NCBI RefSeq assembly: GCF_029544075.1
Contig: NZ_JAJQJH010000001.1
Coordinates: forward strand, 496,001 to 560,000
DNA from: Chromohalobacter canadensis
GTDB lineage: Bacteria; Pseudomonadota; Gammaproteobacteria; Pseudomonadales; Halomonadaceae
Reading direction: 5' to 3'
DNA length: 64,000 bases
The notes under the pieces: generated by a model
Database searches by the model: none
Seen by the model: the letters and a program-made list of their open reading frames with translations, nothing else
Told to the model about the DNA's origin: nothing
In this document: one piece after another, positions 11,042 through 19,438 of the stretch
How positions within the stretch are numbered: position 1 is the stretch's first letter
Layout of the letters: the number at the start of each line of letters is the position of its first letter
Made by a program: the position numbers and the translations under genes

Positions 11042-11066
11042 AGGTTGTGGTGAAGCCGTCTCGGCG

Positions 11067-12041
11067 TCACCACCAATGCTTGCGCTTGAGTAGCCACATC
11101 ACGCCTAGTCCCATCACCAAGGTGAGCGTGATAAAGACGGAGAAACCATAAGGACTGTCGGCCCCTGGAATGCCGCCCACGTTGATGCCCAGTAGTCCGG
11201 TCAGGAAGCTCAAGGGCAGGAAAACGGTGGTGATGATGGCCAGCATGTACATGCGCTGGTTGAGCTGCTCGTTGTGCTCGCTCCAGATCTGTTCCTGGAG
11301 GATCAGCGCGCGCTCCTGCATGGCGCTGAAATCCTCGACATAGCGCGAGAGCTGGTTGGCATTCTCGCGCAACGAGACTTGAGTCGATTCATCGAGCCAT
11401 TGCGGGCTCTGGGAAAGCTGCGAGAGACAGTCGCGCTGCGGCCCCATGAAGCGCCGCAGGGTGATGAAAGGGCGGCGCAGGCGGGTGAGGTCGTCGGCGT
11501 CGACATCGCCCTTGGCGAGTTGCAATTCTTCCAGCTCGCCGAGGGCGTTATCGAGTTGGTGGGAATAGTCGCCGACCTGATCCACCAACGTCTCGGCCAG
11601 CCAGGCAAGGAGGTCGGGGACCGACAGGGCCCCTTCGCCAGCATCCAGGCGTTCACGGACATCGCTGGCGGCTTTCAACGGACGACGACGCAGCGTAATC
11701 ATGCGCTTGGGTGTCATCCACACCCGTAGCGAGATCATGTCGTCCATGGCGGCGCCGGGGTTGTGGTTGACGCCACGTAGCGTGGTGACGATGCCGCGCC
11801 CGAACTTAGCAACGCGCGGACGCGTATCCTCCTCGAGTAACGCCTCGACCACTGTCTCGTCGAGCTTGGCCAAGTCGTTGAGATAAGTCGCAACATCGTC
11901 GTGGCGAAAGTCGAGATGCATCCATACGGGGGCCTCATCGCTGGCCCAGGTGGCCTGCAACTCGCTTACGCTCAATAATTCGCCGCCACCTTGGCCGTTC
12001 AACCGATAGGCGGCCACCAGTGCGGTGTCTATGTCACTCAT
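11067..12041 (-). CDS. zntB: Zinc/cation transporter, CorA-ZntB family
   Basis: 324 residues: a soluble acidic N-terminal domain, a long helix region, and two C-terminal transmembrane helices ending LKRKHWW. The CorA signature appears as GINVGGIPG, the ZntB-type variant of GMN. ZntB proteins move zinc across the inner membrane as pentamers. The start at 12041 is preceded by an AAGGAG-like site (AAGGAGATCTCG on the coding strand). It is likely monocistronic. Confidence 0.88.
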   Translation of the reverse strand: MSDIDTALVAAYRLNGQGGGELLSVSELQATWASDEAPVWMHLDFRHDDVATYLNDLAKLDETVVEALLEEDTRPRVAKFGRGIVTTLRGVNHNPGAAMDDMISLRVWMTPKRMITLRRRPLKAASDVRERLDAGEGALSVPDLLAWLAETLVDQVGDYSHQLDNALGELEELQLAKGDVDADDLTRLRRPFITLRRFMGPQRDCLSQLSQSPQWLDESTQVSLRENANQLSRYVEDFSAMQERALILQEQIWSEHNEQLNQRMYMLAIITTVFLPLSFLTGLLGINVGGIPGADSPYGFSVFITLTLVMGLGVMWLLKRKHWW

Positions 12042-12157
12042 CGAGATCTCCTTGTCGACGATTAGCCCTGTACGCTAAACATGAGTGAAATAGTCATCGC
12101 TGATATGCGTAAAATCAACTGGGTAGGCAAGACTCCAGCGCCAGTGTCAGCGACTCT

Positions 12158-12814
12158 CTAATCATTCGTCGTCGAGGCTTGTTTCAGCATAGGTGTGAGG
12201 CCTTCCCACACATTGTCGAGGATCAACGGTTGCGCTTCGGTAGTGGGGTGTATGCCGTCGTCCTGCATCATGGCGTCTTGCAAGGCGATGCCATCGAGAA
12301 TGAAAGGCACCAGGGGGACGTCGTATTCTTCACTGAGCTGCCGGAAGACGCCGCGAAAGGCATCGGTGTAAGAGGCGCCATAATTGGGCGGTATTTCGAT
12401 GCCCAGCAGTAATACGCGCGCGTCGGCTGCCTGGCTTTTTTCGATCATGTCACGCAAATTGAGCTTCATCTGCTGTGGTGAAAGCCCGCGCAGGCCATCG
12501 TTACCGCCTAGTTCGAGCAGCACGATGTCCGGAGAGTGACGCTTGAGTAGCTCCGGCAGGCGTGCCGCGCCGCTCGAGGTGGTGTCGCCACTGATGCTGG
12601 CATTGATTACTCGGTGTTGACTGCCCAGGCGCTGTCGAAGCAAGTTGACCCAGCCGGTGTCGCTCTCGATACCGTGGGTCGCACTCAGGCTATCGCCGAC
12701 CACGAGCAAGGTATCGGCGCGGGCATTCACGGCATGTCCTGCAGCGAAGCACAACACGGCGACCATCAGGACGCGCATGCCTCTGCGTATCCAGGAAGAG
12801 GAATTATCACGCAT
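12158..12814 (-). CDS. tesA: Arylesterase / multifunctional thioesterase TesA
   Basis: 218 residues from the ATG at 12814, which has a strong AAGGAG 9 bases upstream; an upstream in-frame start at 12850 is less likely. An N-terminal signal sequence (RVLMVAVLCFAAGHAVNARA) directs export. SGNH-hydrolase blocks: GDSL with nucleophile Ser (VVGDSLSATHGI), block II Gly (ASISGDTTSSG), block III Asn (LGGNDGLRG) and DxxH (DDGIHP). It is a periplasmic esterase/thioesterase/lysophospholipase. Its start codon overlaps that of divergent ybbA by two bases. Confidence 0.93.
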   Translation of the reverse strand: MRDNSSSWIRRGMRVLMVAVLCFAAGHAVNARADTLLVVGDSLSATHGIESDTGWVNLLRQRLGSQHRVINASISGDTTSSGAARLPELLKRHSPDIVLLELGGNDGLRGLSPQQMKLNLRDMIEKSQAADARVLLLGIEIPPNYGASYTDAFRGVFRQLSEEYDVPLVPFILDGIALQDAMMQDDGIHPTTEAQPLILDNVWEGLTPMLKQASTTND

Positions 12815-13532
12815 GTCCGACGACTCCTTGAGTGAAGCGAAAGCTCCCATTTTACACGCAAGTCACGTCGCGCAGCGCGTACGTAGCGGTGAGCGAGTAC
12901 TGACGATTCTCGACGACTTGGCGTTGGACGTCCATGGCGGTGAGAGCGTGGCTATTCTGGGTAGCTCCGGATCGGGCAAATCGACCTTGCTGGGCTTGCT
13001 GGCGGGGTTGGATACGCCTAGTGAAGGCGATATTCAGTTATTCGGTGAATCGCTGAATGTCCTGGATGAAGACGGCCGGGCGCGGCTGCGTGCCGGGCAA
13101 GTCGGGTTCGTGTTTCAGAATTTTCAACTCCTGCCGACTCTGACGGCGCTGGAAAACGTCCTGCTGCCTCAAGAGCTTGCGCCCTCGGGCGATGACGAGC
13201 AGCGAGCGCGCGCCTGGTTGACACGGGTCGGGCTCGGCGAGCGGCTTGACCATCTGCCCAAACAGCTCTCTGGCGGTGAACAGCAACGTGTGGCGGTCGC
13301 GCGCGCCTTCGTCAGCCATCCTAGGCTGGTCTTCGCTGACGAGCCCACCGGCAACCTCGACCGAGCCACAGGGACGCATATCATCGACTTGCTGTTCGAG
13401 CTCAACCGGGAAATGGGGACGACCCTGATCTTGGTCACGCACGATCATGCCCTGGCGCGCCGCTGCGGGCGTTGTCTGCGCCTTGAAGAAGGGCGTCTGC
13501 AGGCCATGAGCCACGACGAGGTGGCCTCGTGA
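12813..13532 (+). CDS. ybbA: ABC transporter ATP-binding protein, YbbA type
   Basis: 239 residues from the ATG at 12813 (GGAAGAGGA upstream); the frame is open further upstream but only through antisense tesA. Walker A GSSGSGKST, signature LSGGEQQRVAVARAF, Walker B LVFADEPTGNLD. It belongs to the LolD/MacB-type ATPase group that works with FtsX-like permeases. The next gene, its permease, starts with a 4-bp GTGA overlap. The substrate of YbbAP is not settled; the link to TesA is conserved. Confidence 0.92.
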   Translation: MSDDSLSEAKAPILHASHVAQRVRSGERVLTILDDLALDVHGGESVAILGSSGSGKSTLLGLLAGLDTPSEGDIQLFGESLNVLDEDGRARLRAGQVGFVFQNFQLLPTLTALENVLLPQELAPSGDDEQRARAWLTRVGLGERLDHLPKQLSGGEQQRVAVARAFVSHPRLVFADEPTGNLDRATGTHIIDLLFELNREMGTTLILVTHDHALARRCGRCLRLEEGRLQAMSHDEVAS

Positions 13533-16057
13533 AGGCCTTCTCGCTATCGCTCAAGGGGTTGTGGCGCGATCTTCGTGCCGCCGATGTGCGGGCGCTTTTC
13601 GTGGCGCTGGCGTTGGCGGTGGCGGCCTCGACGATGATCGGCTTCTTCCTCGATCGTCTCGACCGGGGGCTGACCCGACAGGCCGGACAACTGATGGGCG
13701 GCGACTTGGTGCTCGAGCAGAGTGATCCCTTCTCCGAGGAGCTTCGCCAGACGCTGCGCGATGCCGGGCTGACGCTCTCGCAGCAAGTCGACCTGATCTC
13801 GATGGTCAGTCGCGACGATGCCTTCCAACCGGCCAGCCTCAAGGTCGTTGACGCCGCTTATCCGTTGTATGGGCAAGTGCGCGTCGACCGCGGCAAGGGC
13901 CTGGAGAGGCTGGCTCACGGCCCTGTGCCCGGTAGCGTGTGGGTGGCGCCGCGTCTGGCGCGCCTGATGGAACTCGACATCGGTGACACGCTCGCGATAG
14001 GCGACAGCACGCTCACCGTGAGTGGCCTGATCGAGCGCGAGCCGGATCAGAGCGCGGGGTTCTCGGCCTTCAATCCGCGGGTGATGATGCATCGCGATGA
14101 CCTGGCGGCGACGGACCTGGTGCAGCCTGGCTCGCGGCTCGAATACGAACTGTTGGCCAAGGGACCGCCCGAAGCGGTGGCGCGTGTACAGTCACGTCTG
14201 GAGAGCCTGCGCGATAACGGTGTCGAAGTACGCGACGTGCGCGAGGATCGTCCTCGACTGGGCGGTGCACTGGACCGCGCCCAGCGCTACCTGAGCCTAT
14301 CGGGACTGGCGGCAGTTTTGCTGGCGGGAGTGGCGGTGGCTATGGCCACACGTCGCTATGTCGATCGCCATTTGGATACTGCGGCATTGTTGCGCTGTTT
14401 CGGTGCTTCTCAGCGACAACTGGTGACATTGTTTGTCCTGCAGCTCGCCTGGCTGGCATTGGCGGCTGCGGTAGTGGGGGCGCTCCTGGGTCTGCTGGGA
14501 CAGGCTGGTTTGCTGGTGATTCTGACGAATTTTCTGCCCCTCGAGCTGCCACCGCCGGGGCCATTGCCGCTATTGATGGGAGTGCTCACAGCACTGGCGG
14601 TGCTCATCGGCTTCGCCGGTCCCACCTTGTTGCGTCTCAAGCGTGTGAGCGCGCTCAAGGTGCTACGGCGAGAACTCGACCCTGTGCCCATGGCCGGCTG
14701 GGCCGTGGTGGTCATCGCCAGTGGCGTTTTCGGTGCCTTGCTATGGTTGTATTCGGGCGATTTCACGCTCTCGCTGGGACTTTTGATCGGCGGCGAACTG
14801 GCGCTGGCGGCCTTGTGGTTATTGGGCCACGGGCTACTCTCGGGGCTACTGCGACTGGTGCGAGGCGTCGCTGGCGAGCGCCGCCACGGCGCGCGGCACG
14901 CTTGGCGTCTCGGTGCGCGACAATTGGCCCGCCGCCGGCATGCCAGCTTGGGACAGTTGCTGGCCTTTTCGGTCACCTTCGCGGCCATGGCGATCATTGC
15001 TTTGGTGCGCGGCGATCTGGTGACGGCCTGGGAATCGCAATTGCCCGAGGATACGCCCAACTACTTTGCCATCAATATCCAACCGGCCGAGCGCGAAGGC
15101 TTCCGCGAGATCGTCGAGGGCGCCAGCGATACACGCAGTGCCCTGTATCCCATCGTACGTGGGCGGCTAGTGGCCATCGATGGCGACGCCGCCGAGGACG
15201 CAGTCCCGGCCGAGCAACGCGACGCCAACGTGCTGCGCCGCGAGCTCAATCTGACCTGGCGCGAGACACTGCCCGAGGGCAATCGCATCGTCGCCGGCGA
15301 ATGGTTCGATGCGGACGCGCCTGCCGAGGACGACCGCCCGGTGCCGATCTCCATGGAACAAGATTTGGCCGAACGCCTGGACGTGACGCTTGGCGAGGTG
15401 CTGCGGTTCGACATCGGCGGCGAAACGGTCGAGGGACGCGTCACCAGCCTGCGCAGTCTCGACTGGGAAAGCTTCCGGCCCAATTTCTTCGTGATCTTTC
15501 CCCCGGGCACGCTGGAGCGCTTCAGCCATAGCTATATCACGGCCTTTCACCTGGAAGATGAGCGCCAGACGACCATCGGCCAGCTAGTCTCGCGCTACCC
15601 CGGCGTCTCGCTGCTCAATGTCGACGCGATTCTCGAGCAAGTCCGCGAATTGCTGGGGCAAGTGACGCGTGCCATCGAATTGGTGCTGGTATTCGTATTG
15701 CTGGCGGGCATCAGCGTGCTCTACGCCGCGCTCACCGCAAGCCGCCCGATGCGCGCGCACGAAAGCGCCTTGCTGCGTGTGTTCGGCGCCGGCGACCGGA
15801 TGATCGCACAGATTCAAGGTGCTGAATTCGCACTGCTGGGCATTGCCAGCGGGCTGCTGGGCGCATTGCTGGCGGAAGCGGCGGCGCTGGGTGTCTACCT
15901 GATGTGGTTCGATCTACCGCCGCGCTTACATTGGCCGCTATGGGTCGTGATGCCCTTGGGCGGTGGGCTGCTCATTGGAGGCATCGGTCATCTGCTGACC
16001 CGCCAGGTACGTCGTCAAGCGCCCATGGAAAGCCTGCGGCTGTTGGGGGAAACCTGA
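13529..16057 (+). CDS. ybbP: ABC transporter permease, YbbP/FtsX type
   Basis: 842 residues starting at a GTG that overlaps the ybbA stop. One transmembrane helix near residues 20-40 (LFVALALAVAASTMIGFF) is followed by a large periplasmic domain, then an FtsX helix cluster near 260-440. A second periplasmic domain and a final three-helix FtsX domain end the protein (IELVLVFVLLAGISVLYAAL; LLGIASGLLGALLAEAAALG). This duplicated layout is that of YbbP, a mechanotransducing-type ABC system rather than a classic transporter. It ends just before a REP array. Confidence 0.92.
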   Translation: MKAFSLSLKGLWRDLRAADVRALFVALALAVAASTMIGFFLDRLDRGLTRQAGQLMGGDLVLEQSDPFSEELRQTLRDAGLTLSQQVDLISMVSRDDAFQPASLKVVDAAYPLYGQVRVDRGKGLERLAHGPVPGSVWVAPRLARLMELDIGDTLAIGDSTLTVSGLIEREPDQSAGFSAFNPRVMMHRDDLAATDLVQPGSRLEYELLAKGPPEAVARVQSRLESLRDNGVEVRDVREDRPRLGGALDRAQRYLSLSGLAAVLLAGVAVAMATRRYVDRHLDTAALLRCFGASQRQLVTLFVLQLAWLALAAAVVGALLGLLGQAGLLVILTNFLPLELPPPGPLPLLMGVLTALAVLIGFAGPTLLRLKRVSALKVLRRELDPVPMAGWAVVVIASGVFGALLWLYSGDFTLSLGLLIGGELALAALWLLGHGLLSGLLRLVRGVAGERRHGARHAWRLGARQLARRRHASLGQLLAFSVTFAAMAIIALVRGDLVTAWESQLPEDTPNYFAINIQPAEREGFREIVEGASDTRSALYPIVRGRLVAIDGDAAEDAVPAEQRDANVLRRELNLTWRETLPEGNRIVAGEWFDADAPAEDDRPVPISMEQDLAERLDVTLGEVLRFDIGGETVEGRVTSLRSLDWESFRPNFFVIFPPGTLERFSHSYITAFHLEDERQTTIGQLVSRYPGVSLLNVDAILEQVRELLGQVTRAIELVLVFVLLAGISVLYAALTASRPMRAHESALLRVFGAGDRMIAQIQGAEFALLGIASGLLGALLAEAAALGVYLMWFDLPPRLHWPLWVVMPLGGGLLIGGIGHLLTRQVRRQAPMESLRLLGET

Positions 16058-16081
16058 GGTTTTCGATGGAGAATGCGGGTC

Positions 16082-16459
16082 GGGGAGCGAATTTATTCGC
16101 GATGGGGTGGCTCGAGGCTCCATCGGGAACAAGTTCCCTCCCACAAGGACGCAGGCCGAGCCTGCCTCTTAGAGAGAGACTTCTGCATCTGATGAGAGCT
16201 GGGGTTGGTGGGAGCGAATTTATTCGCGATGGGGTGGCTCAAGGCTTCATCAGGAACAAGTTCCCTCCCACAAGGACGCAGGTTGAGCCTGTCTCTCAAA
16301 GATAGCCTCCTGCCACAAAGGAGCGCAGGCCGAGCCTGTCTCTCAGAGAGAGACTTCTGCATCTGATGAGAGCTGGGGTTGGTGGGAGCGAATTTATTCG
16401 CGATGGGGTGGCTCGAGGCTCCATCGGGAACAAGCTCCCTCCCACAAGGGGCCTTGACC
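16082..16459. repeat. REP array, class A, left of the RAYT gene
   Basis: Three inverted REP pairs: plus-side GCGAATTTATTCGC elements near 16082, 16208 and 16383, and minus-side GGGAACAAGTTCCC (with small variants) near 16130, 16247 and 16420. Spacers repeat a GCAGGCCGAGCCTGC-type hairpin and a CTTCTGCATCTGATGAGAGC segment. The remaining sequence up to 16576 is AT-rich (16490-16530) and probably holds the RAYT promoter. Confidence 0.92.
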
Positions 16460-16576
16460 ACGATGGCACCAAGGGAGATATGGGAGTTTATATATTAGAT
16501 ATTGTTTTATAAAAATAATATATTGTGCGGTGGGTCGGCCAACCATCAAGGCCGCAACAACGAGCATCGAGCGATT

Positions 16577-17044
16577 ATGCCTAATAGCCACAAGCCAGGC
16601 TATAAAGCCCTGAGGGCAGGTCGGCGTTCCTTAACGGGTAACGCTTATCACATAACGACATGCACCCATCAGCGTAGGTACTTATTTAACGATTGGCTGC
16701 TAGCCCGGGTGGCCATAGGGTCGATGAAAGCCCTACACGATGATCAGTGCGTGGTTTCGCTATGCTTCGTGGTCATGCCCGATCATATCCACTGGCTTTT
16801 TACATTGGGCGAAAAACAGCCTTTATCTCACGTCGTGAAACGTTTCAAGGGACGCTCGGCGCAGTCCATAAACCGGTATTTAGCGCGGCAGGGCGTGGTC
16901 TGGGAAGAGGGTTACCATGATCACTTGATACGCGATGAAGAGGACTGGCAGGCAGTTGCTCGCTATATCGTTGCCAACCCGCTTCGGGCCGGGTTGGTAG
17001 AGGATATAGGCTGCTACCCGCATTGGGATGCTATATGGCTATGA
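16577..17044 (+). CDS. REP-associated tyrosine transposase (RAYT)
   Basis: 155 residues from the ATG at 16577. The HUH motif is PDHIHW and the RAYT hallmark WEEGYHDHLIRDEEDW is present, with VANPLRAGLV near the C-terminus. RAYTs are IS200/IS605-like single-strand nucleases thought to bind and spread REP hairpins without moving themselves. The gene sits inside a REP array that carries the same hairpin class on both sides, the standard REPtron arrangement. Base composition is more AT-rich than neighbouring genes, suggesting horizontal origin. The reading frame is intact. Confidence 0.93.
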   Translation: MPNSHKPGYKALRAGRRSLTGNAYHITTCTHQRRYLFNDWLLARVAIGSMKALHDDQCVVSLCFVVMPDHIHWLFTLGEKQPLSHVVKRFKGRSAQSINRYLARQGVVWEEGYHDHLIRDEEDWQAVARYIVANPLRAGLVEDIGCYPHWDAIWL

Positions 17045-17051
17045 ACATCTT

Positions 17052-17561
17052 CCATCGGGAACAAGTTCCCTCCCACAAGGGCGCAGGCCGGGCCTGCTTC
17101 TCAGAGATAGCCTCCTGCCACAAAGGAGCGCAGGCCGAGCCTGTCTCTCAGAGAGAGACTTCTGCATCTGATGAGAGCTGGGGTTGGTGGGAGCGAATTT
17201 ATTCGCGATGGGGTGGATCGAGGCTCCATCGGGAACAAGTTCCCTCCCACAAGGACGCAGGTTGAGCCTGTCTCTCAAAGATAACCTCCTGCCACAAAGG
17301 AGCGCAGGCCGAGCCTGCCTCTTAGAGAGAGAGACTTCTGCATCTGATAGAAAGCTGGGGTTGGTGGGAGCGAATTTATTCGCGATGGGGGGCTCGAGGT
17401 TCCATCGGGAACAAGTTCCCTCCCACAAGGGCGCAGGTTGAGCCTTTCTCTCAGCGATAGCCTCCTGCCACAAAGGAGCGCAGGTTGAGCCTGCCTCTTA
17501 GAGAGAGACTTCTGCATCTGATGAGAGCTGGGGGGGGTGGGAGCGAATTTATTCGCGATAG
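17052..17561. repeat. REP array, class A, right of the RAYT gene
   Basis: Minus-side GGGAACAAGTTCCC elements near 17052, 17226 and 17402 alternate with plus-side GCGAATTTATTCGC elements near 17187, 17363 and 17537. Period is about 176 bp, longer than on the left because the spacer includes an extra CTCCTGCCACAAAGGAGCGC segment. The stretch 17562-17829 that follows shows no recognisable gene. Confidence 0.92.
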
Positions 17562-17829
17562 AAATGGGCACGCAAGAAGCCCCGCCGAGGATCGCTTGAT
17601 CATTCGGCGGGAAAGACCAAACTTGCAGGGCATTGTCGGTAAGCGGGCATCCATGCCCCATGCAATCCTTCCACACGTCGACGAACTGCCGACGAGCAGG
17701 GCCACTGTAGCGTCCGGGAACGAAGCGCAGAAGATGAATTCACTCATCGCTACGTGCGGTTTTGGTCATCGCGCGCGTGCTTGAGTTCTTCTAAAGCGAC
17801 CATGAGAAATCATGCAGCGACCCATGACT

Positions 17830-17847
17830 GCCTTTCATATGAAAGGC
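17830..17847. promoter_or_regulatory. 18-bp perfect palindrome upstream of glyA, candidate operator
   Basis: GCCTTTCATATGAAAGGC is a perfect palindrome 88 bp before the glyA start. A TATCAT box at 17862-17867 would place the palindrome over the -35 position of a possible glyA promoter. It does not match the PurR or MetR consensus as I know them, so the regulator is unknown. Confidence 0.45.
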
Positions 17848-17934
17848 GTCACGCGCTGCGCTATCATGACGCCTTCGTTGACCCCGTGCGGCGCGTCGCC
17901 GCGCTGACCTTCCGTGATTCGAGGACTCTTGCCG

Positions 17935-19197
17935 ATGTTCACCCGTGACATGCAGATTGCCGGTTTCGATGATGCCCTGTGGGACGCCATGCAGCAGGAG
18001 GTGGGCCGTCAGGAAGCGCACATCGAGCTGATCGCCTCCGAGAACTATGCCAGTCCGCGCGTCATACAGGCGCAGGGTACGCAGCTGACCAACAAGTACG
18101 CGGAAGGCTATCCCGGCAAGCGCTATTATGGCGGCTGTGAGCACGTCGATGTCGTCGAGCAGATGGCCATCGACTACGCCAAGGAGCTATTCGACGCGAG
18201 CTACGCCAACGTCCAGCCGCACTCCGGTTCCCAGGCCAACGGCGCTGTGTTCCAGGCACTGGTCAAACCTGGTGACACCGTACTGGGCATGAGCCTCGAC
18301 GCAGGCGGCCACCTGACCCACGGCGCCAAGCCCAACTTCTCCGGCAAACATTACAACGCTGTGCAGTACGGCCTCGACGACAACGGCCTGATCGATTATG
18401 ACCAGGTCGCTAGTCTGGCACGCGAGCACCAGCCGAAGATGATCATCGCCGGTTTCTCCGCCTACTCGCAGATCATCGATTGGGCCAAATTCCGCGAGAT
18501 CGCCGACGAGGTGGGCGCTTACTTGCTGGTCGATATGGCCCACATCGCGGGCCTCGTCGCGGCGGGTGTCTACCCAAGCCCGCTGCCGCATGCGCATGTG
18601 GTCACCACCACCACGCACAAGACCCTGCGTGGTCCGCGCGGTGGCTTGATTCTCTCCGCCGAAAACGACGCCGAGATCGAGAAGAAGTTCCAGTCTGCCG
18701 TGTTCCCCGGTAGCCAGGGCGGCCCGCTGATGCACGTCATCGCCGCTAAGGCGATCTGCTTCAAGGAGGCGATGGAGCCCGACTTCAAGGCCTACCAGCA
18801 GCAGGTAGTGATCAACGCCAAGGCCATGGCCAGTGTATTCATCGAGCGCGGCTATGACGTCGTCTCCGGCGGCACCGAGGATCATCTCTTCCTGCTCTCG
18901 TTGGTCAAGCAGGGCCTGACCGGCAAGGACGCCGATGCCGCTCTGGGCCGCGCCCACATCACCGTCAACAAGAACGCCGTGCCGGGCGATCCGCAGAGCC
19001 CGTTCGTCACCTCCGGGCTGCGTATCGGCACGCCGGCAGTGACCACCCGTGGCTTCGGCGAGAGTGAATGCGCTGACCTCGCCGGCTGGATCTGCGACAT
19101 TCTCGACGCCATGCAGCAGGGCGACACCGCGCAGGCCGAAGCCGACGTCAAGGCCAAGGTCGAAGCCGTCTGCGCGCGGTTGCCGGTATATCGCTGA
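17935..19197 (+). CDS. glyA: Serine hydroxymethyltransferase
   Basis: 420 residues from the ATG at 17935 ([12 protein letters not shown] aligns with the E. coli GlyA start; GAGG lies 10 bases upstream). [26 protein letters not shown], the PLP-lysine motif [14 protein letters not shown] and [17 protein letters not shown] are intact. It is a PLP enzyme that converts serine and tetrahydrofolate to glycine and methylene-THF in the cytoplasm, the main one-carbon source. Codon use is strongly biased, as expected for a highly expressed gene. A very stable hairpin follows. Confidence 0.97.
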   Translation: MFTRDMQIAGFDDALWDAMQQEVGRQEAHIELIASENYASPRVIQAQGTQLTNKYAEGYPGKRYYGGCEHVDVVEQMAIDYAKELFDASYANVQPHSGSQANGAVFQALVKPGDTVLGMSLDAGGHLTHGAKPNFSGKHYNAVQYGLDDNGLIDYDQVASLAREHQPKMIIAGFSAYSQIIDWAKFREIADEVGAYLLVDMAHIAGLVAAGVYPSPLPHAHVVTTTTHKTLRGPRGGLILSAENDAEIEKKFQSAVFPGSQGGPLMHVIAAKAICFKEAMEPDFKAYQQQVVINAKAMASVFIERGYDVVSGGTEDHLFLLSLVKQGLTGKDADAALGRAHITVNKNAVPGDPQSPFVTSGLRIGTPAVTTRGFGESECADLAGWICDILDAMQQGDTAQAEADVKAKVEAVCARLPVYR

Positions 19198-19262
19198 ACA
19201 GAGTCTCAGACGACTTGAGCGGCAAGGCGCGATAGCACCGCGCTGACCGCCATGCCTCACCA

Positions 19263-19301
19263 AACAGGGCCATGCTCTCATCAAGAGAGCATGGCCCTGT
19301 T
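19263..19301 (+). terminator. Strong hairpin after glyA
   Basis: Seventeen-base perfect arms (19263-19279 and 19285-19301) with a 5-base ATCAA loop lie 65 bp after the glyA stop. No long T tract follows on the plus strand, so it may act as a terminator or as an mRNA-stabilising end. Confidence 0.75.
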
Positions 19302-19438
19302 ACATTGCCTTATCCTTTCTAACCATTGAACATTATCTGTTACCCTATGCGGCTGTCATCATCGTCGGTCGAGAGACCTAGTGCCGACGACACTGCCGTC
19401 TTGAATTTCCTCATCCCTCATACCAAGCGAGTCGTTAC

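Noticed and set aside
12645-12812. N-terminal extension of the ybbA product
   Set aside because: It is antisense to tesA and not ATPase-like; the ATG at 12813 has a proper ribosome site.
17562-17829. Possible transposase fragment between the REP array and glyA
   Set aside because: No frame shows recognisable transposase motifs in either strand.
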